Of a stretch of DNA of 64,000 nucleotides, positions 1-10,233 are shown in pieces. Each line of letters opens with the position of its first letter. Within the stretch, counting starts at the first letter, position 1. Source of the stretch: Patiria pectinifera (taxonomy: Eukaryota; Echinodermata; Asteroidea; Valvatida; Asterinidae); contig CM057135.1 in NCBI GenBank assembly GCA_029964075.1, forward strand, positions 19,680,863 through 19,744,862, given 5' to 3'. Below the pieces are notes generated by a model. It had not been told where the DNA came from, made no database searches, and was given only the letters and a program-made list of their open reading frames with translations. A program made the translations under genes and the position numbers.

Positions 1-161
1 GCGCACGATGTTCTCTTGCTACAATTCAAAGGAAAGATTACACTTATGTATAAGTTTCTCGTCATTGAATAACGGGCAATCATAGATTGTATTTATTTTG
101 TCCGCACTTTTTGCATGATTAATGTGCCAAACATGGTTTGCAAATTTCTTTACTGACTAAC

Positions 162-313
162 CTTGCAGCATTTGTGCACATGGTTCCCAACAAAGCTCTT
201 CCCATGGTAAGCCTGGCGCGCAATTCCTGGAGCGTAATGTCAAGTTGACCAGCTAGAGGACCTTGCCCTGGCTTCAGCGCGGCCTTCTTCCTCAGGGTTT
301 CCGCTTCCGTCAA
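162..313 (-). CDS. Exon 6: continuation of core-like domain toward left edge
   Basis: Acceptor TTTTTTTCTCTAG, donor TGCAAG|GTTAGT, 152 nt, phase 0 in and phase 2 out. It encodes a basic helix (ETLRKKAALKPG) and then LAGQLDITLQELRARLTMGR. At least one more exon must lie left of base 1, where the third acidic residue of the RAG1-like active site would be expected. Confidence 0.6.
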
Positions 314-3191
314 CTAGAGAAAAAAAATGGAATTATCCTTTTGTCAGTTTCGAACAGTTCATTTCCTGAAATTAAGAAAATAAATGAAAACACAGATAAA
401 TGACTTTTATTCATCTTATTTTACCAGGCGTTCCTGTTGTTCCGTCAGTGCCTTTGTTGCAGCGATGTAATCTTCCATGTCGGCACTTCCCTCCTCAGAT
501 GTCAAGATGATGTCAGTCAGCTGGTCCTCCTTTAGTTTGAACTCCTCATCCAAGGCCTCTGCCTGCCGTTCTAGTTGCCGAGCTTCCTTCAACACGGAGA
601 CGAGCTTCTGGTAGCCAGAGCCAAGTGCCGCAGTAACCTGATCTTCTTGGTTCTTCTGGGCAAGCACAGCCGCCGCTTGCATGTCTAGGTCGTGACATGC
701 ACCTTCAAAGCTGTTGAAATGCTTGAGGTATAACCCGAGGCTGGTGTGAAGTCCGGGTGGGCAGACCTGGCGATAAGGTAAAAAACAACACATTTTTATT
801 GTAATCAGTTATTGTTAAAAGTCAGACATTATGTCCACTTGCTTACAATTACCTGTGTCACTGGAATGGCAAACATTGGCTCGTCAATCACGTTGTTGAA
901 GAGTTTGGCCTTGGAGAGTTTAGAACCAGCTTCCTTGAATCTTTGGAGGTCGTTGTTCAGGGACTGTAGGGTTCTCTGCTGGGATGGTGGTCTTTGTCCA
1001 CGGGGCAGCCGCATGTTGTTCTTTGTGATGTTGCAATAAAGGCAACAGTGGCGGGCTATATTCAAGGAAGAAAAGCATCTCATTAAAGATATTTCAATTT
1101 TTTTTGAAGTTTTACTTAGCTCAAAGCTAAAATAAAGTGTTAATCACTTTAACATTTTTTTTTTAAATACTCTGACACTTAAGAGTAAAATGCATTATTA
1201 CCGCTGGCTCCGGTAATCCCATATACACGGCAGAGATACTCGTAGTCCCCGAACACAAAGAGCCTGATGTTATGGCTCTTCCAAGTGCTGGACTGGAGTG
1301 CTGCAACTTGTTGACGGAAGCGTCGAAGACCGGTCTTCAGGTTGTCGCTGGTGTCCCCTGCAGCGAAAGCATAGACAACGACGGTGTGCCTAAGGGAGTT
1401 GGGACGGTCAACGTTGCCGACCTGGATCATTTGCTTGAACGTCCCTCCTCCCTTATCGCCTCCGACTTTCACCCAGACCTCATTGTGTGGGATGTTGCCC
1501 TCGTGCCAGGTCAGCTGGTCCCGCCTGCATATTTAAAAGAAATTGACATGAATTATAATAACTGAACATATTTTTTTGTCCTATTTCATAAAATAACCGC
1601 TGATATTTTTCTTACGTCTGCTATTCCTCTAGTTGTTTTGTGACCTCGGCTACGAGGGACTTCACACCAACGCAGGGGGCTTGCTTGATGGTAACTCCTC
1701 CGTTGATTTCATCAGGGAATGAGAAGGGAAGACTTTCAGCAAACAGGTTGTCGGCTACCACGTCATGTTGTTGTTGACGCAGGGCCTGTTCGCCTTCGGT
1801 TAAGATGTTGTAGCCCTTCAACCATTTCTTCAATTCCCTGATGCGCGTGCAGGAGATTCCGAGGTGAGACTTGACAGCAAGGAGCTTCATTGCAGGAATC
1901 CTGATGGTGTTGAGTTTCAGGTCCTGCAGGATGCCCTGCAGATCTTTACGCAGGGCAGAGAGCTTGAGCTCATCTTTCTGTGTAACTCCTTAGCATCCAT
2001 GCTGACAAGACCTCTGGTGTTGTCAAGAACCCTGGAGCGATTTCTGATGGTGGAGGAGCATGCATCCCCGCTGCTTTTGCGAGGCTGGGGCACACAAAGT
2101 GTCGTCAGAGGCTATTGAATAGAACATTTCTGAAATAGAATCGAACAATTCAGTTAAGCCTATTGGACAATGGTTACAAAAGTTTAGAAAATATACAACT
2201 ATTTTTTAATTTTAAGTCCCTGACAAGTAATGTCTTTATATCTTACCATCCCACCGGTTCTGTACTGCGTTGTGGACCCATCTCTCGACTGCGTCAACTT
2301 CGTCTTCAGGATGTGGGTACCAAGCTCTTCCATCAGGGGGGTCACAGGTGCTGTCAGGGGACGCTGGAGAAGACGGGTGACTTCGCTTGGTGGCTCGGAG
2401 GACGTCGAATATGAATGATCATGAAAAACTGAAAAAGATGGACTAGTTACTTCTGGATTTTTCACTTTGTTACAAACATGCGAACTAATATCCCCCACAG
2501 TTACGCTCACCTTGCATGCTGTACACTTCTTAACTAAATTAGAAAACAGTGATGCAAAATATCCTCTGGGAGCAGTGACATCCTTGAAGTGTACTGGTGC
2601 TTGGCATTCGGGGCAGGGTATTGTGGTTGAATCTGAAGTTTCAAACCTAGTTGCCAAGCACTCATAACAAAACAGGTGCATGCAAGGTGTCTCCAGGGCA
2701 TTGTCAAGCAACATGGTGCAAATTTTACATTCAACAGGGGCAGTGCTTGACAATGGCTCAAATTGAAGGATCTTCTCCCTGGAGACTGTGGGCGAGGCGG
2801 GGAGACTACAAAAGTGTTCCCTAATAGGAGGGGGTGCTCGAGGCCGACCACCAGATTTAGCCTTATACTTTCTTCTGCCAGGCCTGGACGATTCGGCAAA
2901 ATTGATACAAAGGGGGCAGGCACCCAGCCTGGGATGAGGTTGCCAAGTGGGGGCAGTTTTGTCAACAGAAACAAACAGCAAACAGTAACAAGAATGACAC
3001 ATGTGCCGGGGGTGAATGTTTGTATCATCTTTTGCGACATCGAAGTGGAATGTTGCCATGATCTTTTCGGTGCTCGCACTACATAGCTTGGCACATTTAC
3101 CACGCAGTGCTGCATAAGCTGATACACATCGCCCCCCACAAAGTCTACACAACTTATCTAGGTTTTGCTTGTGTTGATCCATCTTGCAGAA
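162..3191 (-). CDS. RAG1-like gene with N-terminal RAG1 zinc region and core-like domain; partial, two disruptions
   Basis: Six exons read right to left: 3191-2247, 2084-1616, 1524-1202, 1055-853, 766-425 and 313-162, continuing past the left edge. Each junction has GT/AG borders and the phases agree throughout (0, 2, 1, 0, 0), which argues for one real gene. The first coding exon matches the RAG1 N-terminal region. The following exons resemble the RNase H-like core of RAG1, including a Gly-rich stretch after the first Asp and a CxxC zinc insert. Known family role: RAG1 and its transposon relatives bind and cut DNA at recombination signals or terminal repeats. Whether this copy is a transposase or a host gene cannot be decided, because its C-terminus and any terminal repeats are outside the window. 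Exon 2 has a one-base shift and an in-frame TAG, so the copy is either recently broken or mis-assembled. No RAG2-like Kelch ORF lies to its right. Confidence 0.75.
425..766 (-). CDS. Exon 5: LHxxxG segment and coiled-coil of the core-like domain
   Basis: Acceptor CCTTATCGCCAG, donor CGCCTG|GTAAAA, 342 nt, phase 0 at both ends. It begins VCPPGLHTSLGLYLKHFNSF. By position this matches the LHCDIGNAAEFYKIF block of RAG1 that carries catalytic D708, but the Asp is not present here. A long charged helix with heptad-like Leu/Ala spacing follows, running to the exon end. It is open throughout. Confidence 0.66.
853..1055 (-). CDS. Exon 4: CxxC zinc insert of the core-like domain
   Basis: Acceptor CTTGAATATAG, donor CACAG|GTAATT, 203 nt, phase 1 in and phase 0 out. 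It opens with ARHCCLYCNITKNN, a CxxC that follows the GITGAS segment exactly as CTLC follows GLEASG in RAG1. It continues with a basic helical stretch (RTLQSLNNDLQRFKEAGSKL) and ends in KLFNNVIDEPMFAIPVTQ. The neighbouring exons join in frame on both sides. Confidence 0.68.
1202..1524 (-). CDS. Exon 3: start of RAG1-core-like RNase H domain
   Basis: Acceptor TTTAAATATGCAG, donor AGCG|GTAATA, 323 nt, phase 2 in and phase 1 out. It encodes a strand ending in an acidic residue within a Gly-rich turn (VWVKVGGDKGGGTF). By position this matches the strand carrying the first catalytic Asp of RAG1 (D600 in DGMGD). It then has a strand-rich middle and RLFVFGDYEYLCRVYGITGA, which parallels the RAG1 stretch [20 protein letters not shown] just before the zinc-binding CxxC. 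The correspondence was made by eye; a profile alignment would settle it. Confidence 0.68.
1616..2084 (-). CDS. Exon 2: linker and helical region before the catalytic core; disrupted
   Basis: The acceptor is TGTGTGCCCCAG and the donor is GCAGAC|GTAAGA. The exon starts in phase 0 and must end in phase 2. Its 469 bases are one short of that, and the shift falls at the A run around 1983, where the frame encoding MDAKELHRK passes to the one encoding DELKLSALRKDL. Near the 3' end an in-frame TAG follows KQLEE. The encoded region is helical and basic, with a likely DNA-binding segment (RIRELKKWLKGYN) and a SFPDEINGG block. I know no separate name for it. The TAG could be a C-to-T change of a CAG codon. 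Confidence 0.65.
2247..3191 (-). CDS. Exon 1: RAG1-type N-terminal zinc cluster, RING and zinc finger (312 codons)
   Basis: The start ATG (3182-3180) lies nine bases after a good acceptor (pyrimidine tract ending TCTTCACAG), so a 5' UTR exon should exist upstream. Residues 12-92 hold CRLC, CHSC and a WQPHP...CPLC block, in the same order as the first zinc region of vertebrate RAG1 (CRIC, CHNC, WHPH...CDIC). A GGRPR motif follows at 111-115. The RING is complete: C152, C155, C167, H169, C172, C175, C190, C193. A further finger follows at about 210-227 (KKCTAC...SSHVC), where RAG1 has its RING-adjacent finger. In RAG1 this region gives dimerisation and E3 ubiquitin ligase activity; activity here is inferred. 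The exon ends at a GATG|GTAAGA donor, phase 0. It is open throughout. Confidence 0.82.
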
Positions 3192-4716
3192 CTGTGAAGA
3201 CAAAGAAATAATAAGAAAAATAATAAGATGCAATAGGTCTATAATTGATTTGAAATGACATTTCTAGTAACAATATATTAAGTCGTTTCCCCCTCCCCTT
3301 TAAAAAAAAATTAAATTTATGCAGACACATGTAATTTGATCATTGACAAATGCATGCCTTTAAAAAATGAAATGAATCATATCAAATAGGCCTAGGCCTA
3401 TCGATATTATAATTCTTTCCAATGAATTGGCCTTGTTATTAATTTCCAAGGGGGGGGGGGCTTCATTAAAGTTAACTTAGCATTGCCACATTAGGTATGT
3501 TTCGGCCTTTTTAAAGATGTTTGCAGTGAAAAAAAATGTTATCTTGTAAAAAGGTTAATACAATTCTGTAAAAGTTTGTGTTCATGTGGTTTTTTTTTAA
3601 ATCAAGCTTTTGTTCAATATTATTAATGCCGTAGCTAGGCCTACTAGGGTGACTAGTACTACTAGGCCTAGGGCCTACTTTTTTCTGTCTTTTTTTTTAA
3701 CCCTAGGCTAGAACATACATGTGTAAAAAAGTGTTTTGAGACAGGCGTAGGCCTCTTAAAATAATTGCCACTAGAATTTGATGAATTTTAAATTTGAGCC
3801 CACTGCACTGACAACTAGCTTGTCTAGCCCCAGCCTAAAAAACATGCCTTGGTCTAAAGTTAATAATAATAGACCTAGCCCATGCAGAAACTAGTCCATC
3901 ATGTCCGTGATTATTTTGTATATTTAGGCCTACTTTTACCAAAAGTAGGCCTACATATGTAGGCTAGGCCTTGGCTACACGCAGACACGTGTATTTTCAA
4001 GAGAAAGAAAAATCCCGACCCCACTTTTTATCTTCCGTAAGTGCCCAAATATTGTCACTGCGTACCGTGTTTTGCGTGTGATAACGCACCGGTCACTGGC
4101 CGCATTTCACGGCGCGTGTTCATGACCGCGCACGGTACGCTGTATTAGTCCGTGAATTTTGACCGTTAAACTTGAAGCCCGTTGCCTCTAAACACTAACG
4201 AGATTTGCAATGTAGTGCCAAGAAAAAATATTAGTTCAGTCGACATGTACAACCACTTAAGGGGTAAAAACTTGTGAAAATAGTTACATGCGATTGGGAA
4301 ACTTAAGAAAAACATTTTTTTTGGTAAGACAGGACAGTTTTGGGGTAATTTATTTCACTTTGCAAATCCATGAATGTGTAAAAAAACGGACTTTAAACGC
4401 GCAAAAAGTGAAAAGGATTGGCTTACCTCGGCCGGTCAGCTTCGCGTCTAGCGTCCGTCTAACGCTCAAAATGAACGGATGTTTGATTGGTTATTAGGCA
4501 TCATTTACATATATTATTTATTCATGAGATCCCTTATTTCCCGCCAAATACATGCAAATGAAATTTGATACGACCCTGCAAAAAATTCAAAAAATGCTTC
4601 GTGTTAGCAACGCGTTTAAACGCATGAGGGCGCTGTTCTCCATTCGTTCTCGCGGGCAAACGCGCGACTTCGTCTTTCTCCAAACTGCGCATGCTCGAAC
4701 CAGGTTCCCACGGGTG
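3192..4716. other. Non-coding region upstream of the RAG1-like gene
   Basis: AT-rich sequence with many copies of the TAGGCCTA palindrome and homopolymer runs. It probably holds the first intron and 5' UTR exon of the RAG1-like gene, but I cannot place the promoter. There is a GC-richer island around 4040-4140 flanked by a perfect 10-bp inverted repeat (GCGTACCGTG at 4060-4069, complement at 4131-4140). No convincing ORF is seen. Confidence 0.5.
3925..3953. repeat. Perfect 13-bp inverted repeat with 3-base loop
   Basis: TAGGCCTACTTTT is followed after ACC by its exact complement. It lies in a stretch where TAGGCCTA motifs recur on both strands. Confidence 0.8.
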
Positions 4717-4742
4717 TCATCTATACTACAATTCAAGGAATC

Positions 4743-4780
<38 letters not shown>

Positions 4781-5187
4781 CGCCGATTATCTCCGGAACC
4801 GGGCACCGTATAGAGTTGAAAATCGGCGGGTGTATTGCTCGGGACAACCGAATGTGCAGTGTCAAGTTTGAAGGGGTTTGGACCAGCGGTTCTTGCAAAA
4901 GCTGCAAAAAAGCTGTATTTTCTGAAGCCTAGCGCGCCAGAATATAGCTTAGAACACCGCGCACTGCCGTTTTTTTTCCAATTGTTTACGTCATGTTTGA
5001 GCAAGAGCGCGCGTGCTCAATATGACGCAACAATGGAAAAGAGGACGGGCACATTGTAGGGCGATAGCACTGCGCACCATGTCTTCGTACGTGAGTGACA
5101 TGCACGGGCACGGGCACATGCATTTTGTAGTCAACTGAGCAACCATCACTGCACTGTATGTAGTCGGTCGACTGAGCAACTCTAATA

Positions 5188-5236
5188 CAATATGGTATCG
5201 CCCTACGCCCTACAGTTGTAGGGCGATACCATATTG
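5188..5236. repeat. Hairpin copy 1 within array
   Basis: Inverted repeat with perfect 19-bp arms (CAATATGGTATCGCCCTAC and its complement) around an 11-base spacer. The same hairpin recurs at 7065-7119 and 10179-10233. Confidence 0.9.
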
Positions 5237-5396
5237 TCCAGTAGGGGTAAATATCAGTGCCGGGGGTTGACGACATTTTGTGCGTTTAACTTGCGAGTGT
5301 GCGTTCACTCCATTGAATAATGTGCGTTATTTGCACGAGCTGCAGTTCTCAACTGCCCCTTCCGAACACGCACATTTTCGACTGGCCCTGCACTAG

Positions 5397-6616
5397 TAGG
5401 TATTGAATAAAAAGACTAGATCGGACGCGCGTTCGAACGCGCCATTCACTGTGCACAAAACTTTTGGGTTCTTCATGGACGCGCTGCAAAGTCATGTGAA
5501 TAGGGCCACGCGCAAAGGGCAGCTGCTAAATGTTGGACGGAAAAATGTCGCCAACACCTGAATTCAGCTATTCGCTGAAGTTCTTAACAACAGATTGACA
5601 TTTTTAACTACGATTTTCGACATTTCACATTCCTTCGAAAAGTTACACATGAGTTTGCATCTGTGTCTTATTTGAGGCCAAATTGGCGACTGTATTGAAG
5701 GTAATTGATTTTCAGCCAAGAATACTAATTTGTACCAAAAAGTAGCCACACTGTGCTCTTATATCTTTACAAAGGCGAATGTCAAAAGCGTAGTTAAATG
5801 TCAACCTGTTTAATGAGATTTTCCCCTCCTTTTTTAAAATGTGCAATAAATATCAACCGTTACTTGCCTATCAGACAAAACATAAACTTTTAATTTTACC
5901 AACATCAAAATGAAATAACAGACAAAAACACGCACTCGAAATATTACGTTGCTTTAATACTGCTATAAAGCTCAATGGGAACATTACATTTGAAATGAAT
6001 GAATGACTACAAAAACAATCTCTGGCCATCTGTTGTGATTACTGAACACACTGATACTTGAATAACTTTAAGGTAATGAACAATTTATATACAACTCGTT
6101 AGCTAATAAATACAATGGCAGTTCCATATCCGTAGCCATTATTCCAGATGTCAAGAATATCATTGCTCATGGAAACATACATTTGGTTAACACGTTGTTA
6201 CCATCCGCATATTTATTTGAAGGTCTAGCCGATGCAACTACCAGCAGGTGAGTATTGCTTCCCATAAATTTATGAACCAGGATAAGTAATTTCAATATAG
6301 CTTTCTCATATGCATGAACGCAAACAGACGGCTATTCAATCTTTCAATTTCTGAGGAGCAACAATTAGATGATAACGAAATACTGAGCGAAACTTGTTAA
6401 ATTTTAGTCCACGCATGAGGCATGGTTATGCGTGCATGGCCAGCTATCTCCTCACTGTACGCACATTGGCAGTGTAATCTTCTTTCTGACGAATACGCTT
6501 TCGTCAAGCAGTGCAAACTTCTTCATCTGTTCACTATGACTGTGATTCGTTGAGCAAGGCTCCAGCAAAGTGACTTCCAATTGCAGAATAGGAAACTGTG
6601 TTTCCATGGTTTCCAT
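5397..6616. mobile_element. 1.2-kb insertion in the array with CTAG(T) target duplication
   Basis: Elsewhere the array reads CTGCACTAGTCTATAC without a break. Here 1,220 bp separates CTAG (5393-5396) from a second CTAG (6617-6620), so the segment looks like an insertion with a 4-5 bp duplication. It is AT-rich. I see no ORF with recognisable content and no clear terminal repeats, so its class is unknown. Confidence 0.6.
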
Positions 6617-7064
6617 CTAGTCTATACTACAATTCAAGAAATCTCTGTCTGTCTGTCTGTCTGTCCGTCGATTATCTCCAGAACCGGGCACCGTATGAAG
6701 TTGAAAATCGGCGGGTGTATTGCTCAGCACCACCGAATGTGCAGTGTCAAGTTTGAAGTGGTTTGGACCAGCGGTTCTCGAAAAAGCTGCAAAAAACAGT
6801 ATTTTCTCCTAGCGCGCCAGAATATAGCCTAGAACTCCGCGCACTGATGTTCTTTTCAATTGTTTACGTCATGTTTGAGCAAGAGCGCGCGTGCTTAATA
6901 TGACGCAACAGTGGAAAAAAGAAGGGCACATTGTAGGGCGATAGCACTGCACACCATGTCTTCGTACGTGAGTGGCATGCACGGGCACGGGCACATGCAT
7001 TTTGTAGTCAACTGAGCAACCATCACTGCACTGTATGTAGGCGGTCGACTGAGCAACTCTAATA

Positions 7065-7119
7065 CAATATGGTATCGCCCTACAACTACGCCCTACAGTT
7101 GTAGGGCGATACCATATTG
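7065..7119. repeat. Hairpin copy 2 within array, 23-bp perfect arms
   Basis: Arms 7065-7087 and 7097-7119 are exact complements with a 9-base loop (ACGCCCTAC). This is the longest and cleanest copy. An eroded copy lies near 7737-7785. Confidence 0.92.
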
Positions 7120-8691
7120 TCCAGTAGGGGTAAATATCAGTGCCGGGGGCTGACGACATTTTGTGCGTATAACTTGCGAGTGTGCGTTCACACCATTGAA
7201 TAATGTGCGTTATTTGCACGAGCTGCCGTTCTCAACTGCCCCTTCCGAACACGCACATTTTCGACTGGCCCTGCACTAGTCTATACTACAATTCAAGGAA
7301 TCTCTGTCTGTCTGTCTGTCTGTCTGTCTGTCCGCCGATTATCTCCAGAACTGGGCACCGTATGGAGTTGAAAATGGGCGGGTGTATTGCTCGGGACAAC
7401 CGAATGTGCAGTGCCAAGTTTGAAGTGGTTTGGACCAGCGGTTCTCGAAAAAGCTGCAAAAAAGCAGTATTTTCTGAAGCCTAGCGCGCCAGAATATAGC
7501 CTAGAACTCCGCACACTGATGTTCTTTTCAATTGTTTACGACATGTTTGAGCAAGAGCGCGCGTGCTTAATATGACGCAACAATGGAAAAGAGGACGGTC
7601 ACATTGTAGGGCGATAGCACTGCACACCATGTCTTCGTACGTGAGTGGCATGCACGGGCACGGGCACATGCATTTTGTAGTCAACTGAATAACCATCACT
7701 GCACTATTATGTAGGCGGTCGACTGAGCAACTCTAATACAATATGGCATCGCTCTACAACTACGCCCTACAGTTGTAAGGCGATAAATATCAGTGCCGGG
7801 GGTGACGACATTTTGTGCGTTTAACTTGCGAGTGTGCGTTCACACCATTGAATAATGTGCGTTATTTGCACGAGCTGCAGTTCTCAACATGCCCCTTCCG
7901 AACACGCACATTTTCGACTGGCCCTGCACTAGTCTATACTACAATTAAAGGAATCTCTGTCTGTCTGTCTGTCTGTCTGTCCGCCGATTATCTCCAGAAC
8001 CGGGCACCGTATGGAGTTGAAAATTGGCGGGTGTATTGCTCGGGACAACAGAATGTGCAGTGTCGAGTTGGAAGTGGTTTGGACCAGGGGTTCTCGAAAA
8101 AGCTGCAAAAAAGCAGTATTTCTTATTTTTAGCCTTAACGTGGCAGATTATATACCTAGAACACGCGCAGGGATTTTCAATTGTTTACGTCATGTTTGAG
8201 CAAAAGCGCGCGTGCTTAATATGACGCAACAACGCAAAAAGGACAGGCACATCATTGGGATCTTTTCAATTGTTTACGTCACGTTCGAGCTATAGCGCGC
8301 GTGCTCAATATGACGCAAACAATGCAAAAAGGATGGGCACGCGCACGTGCATTGCAGGGCGATACATTGTCCAGTATGGGTGAATACTAATGGATCAATG
8401 GGTGAATAGCACTGCATGCCATGTTTTCGTATGTGCACGGGCACATCATTTTTGCAATCGACTGAGCGACCATTGTAGGTGGTCGAACTTCAAACTTGGC
8501 AAAAATTTTGACGTAAGTGTGCGTTCTACCTGTGAAAACAACACCATTGAATCGCGTGCGTTGTTTGCACGAGCAGTTCTCCAAAACTCTGCAAGTATGC
8601 AACATATACCAGCGGCAAAGCAATTTGCGTTTCCCGAACATGCACATTTTAGACAGGCACTGCACTAGTCTATACTACAATTCAAGGAATC

Positions 8692-8692
<1 letters not shown>

Positions 8693-8764
<72 letters not shown>
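8693..8764 (+). repeat. Longest (CTGT) microsatellite, 18 copies
   Basis: Uninterrupted CTGT repeats across 72 bases at the head of the unit starting at 8670. The other units carry about 4 to 8 copies, so this tract has expanded. Confidence 0.95.
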
Positions 8765-8765
<1 letters not shown>

Positions 8766-9720
8766 CGCCGATTATCTCCAGAACCGGGCACCGTATGGAG
8801 TTGAAAATCGGCGGGTGTATTGCTCGGGACAACCGAATGTGGAGTGCCGAGTTTGAAGTGGTTTGGATCAGCGGGTGTCGAAAAAGCTGCAAAAAAGCAG
8901 TATTTTCTGAGGCCTAGCGCGCCAGTATATAGCTTAGAACACAACGCCACGCACTGCCGTTCTTTTCAATTGTTTACGTCATGTAAAGCTAAAGCGCGCG
9001 TGCTCAATATGACGCAAACAATGCAGAAAAGACACGGGCACGCGCCATAACTCTATTGCACGCGCACGGGCATTGTAGAGCGATACTATTGTCCAGTATG
9101 GGTAGATATGTCATTGCGTACCATGTTACCGTTTGTACAACTACGTGGTGGCTGCACGGGCACATTATTTGTGCAGTCGACTGAGCGACCTTACTGCAGG
9201 ACGATACCATTGTCCAGTAGGGGAGAGTAATATATGCGCTATTTTTGCAGCCTTTTTTTGAGAAACACTCGCCCAAATAATTTCAAACTTGGCACAAACT
9301 TTGACGTGAGTGTGCGTTCAACCTGTGAAAACAACACCATTGAATCGCGTGCATTGTTTGCACGAGCAGTTCTCAAAAACTCTGCAAGCATGCAACCAAT
9401 ACCTGCGGCAAAGCAATTTGCGCTTCCCAAACAAGCACATTTTAGACGGCACATTACGGTTGTACGCGTACGAGGACGTGAGAGGCTGCACGGGTATACG
9501 CATTTTGTCTTCGACTGAGCAACAATTACTGTAAGCGACTGACTGAGCAACCTTTACTGTAAAACGATACCATAGTCCAGTATGGGTAAATATCAGTGCC
9601 AGGGGATGGCGACGTGTACAAAGTGCGCGTTTAACCTACAAATGTGCGTTCCACCTGCTTAATATGACGCAACAACGGTAAAAGGACGGGCACATCATTG
9701 GGATCTTTTCAATTGTTTAC

Positions 9721-9968
9721 CAGGCGTGGTTCTACGGGGGGGCAAGGGGGCTGTAGCCCCCAAAATAAATTCCGTAAAAAAAAAAATTGCATTATTGGCG
9801 CTCCCCATTGAAAATATGGCATGAGCGCCCCTCTCCCCATCTATTGATTTTCGGAGGCCTAAGTGTCTGGAAAAAATAACCGGTCAACATTTCAGTACGC
9901 CTCCCTGAAAAATTCTGGATCCACCGTGCTAGCCCCCCCCCAAAATATTAGTTCTAGAACCGCGCCTG
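9721..9968. mobile_element. hAT-type MITE, 248 bp
   Basis: The 8-bp duplication TTGTTTAC (9713-9720 and 9969-9976) flanks a segment starting CAGGCGTGGTTCTACG and ending GTTCTAGAACCGCGCCTG, whose complement begins CAGGCGCGGTTCTAG. Other array units read straight through the site (ATTGTTTACGTCATG), giving a natural empty-site comparison. An 8-bp duplication and CAG-type ends are typical of the hAT superfamily. It has no coding capacity. Confidence 0.9.
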
Positions 9969-10178
9969 TTGTTTACGTCATGTTCGAGCTATAGCGCGCG
10001 TGCTCAATATGACGCAAACAGTGCAAAAAGGACGGGCACATTGTAGGGCGAAAGATAGCACCGTACACCGTCTTCGTGCGTACATATCTATGTGAGTGGC
10101 ATGCACGGGCGCATTTTGTAGTCAACTGAGCAACAATCACTGCACTGTATGTAGGCGGTCGACTGAGCAAGTCTAATA

Positions 10179-10233
10179 CAATATGGTATCGCCCTACAAC
10201 TACGCCCTACAGTTGTAGGGTGATACCATATTG
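10179..10233. repeat. Hairpin copy 3 within array
   Basis: Same 23-bp-arm structure as the copy at 7065 with a single mismatch, so the fold is kept after unit duplication. Confidence 0.88.

Noticed and set aside
2534-3139. 201-codon alternative minus-strand frame
   Set aside because: It overlaps the RAG1-like exon in another frame and has no domain. The other frame carries the ordered zinc ligands.
3192-4716. RAG2-like Kelch gene beside the RAG1-like gene
   Set aside because: I searched both strands of the right flank for Kelch-type repeats and saw none. The left flank is outside the window.
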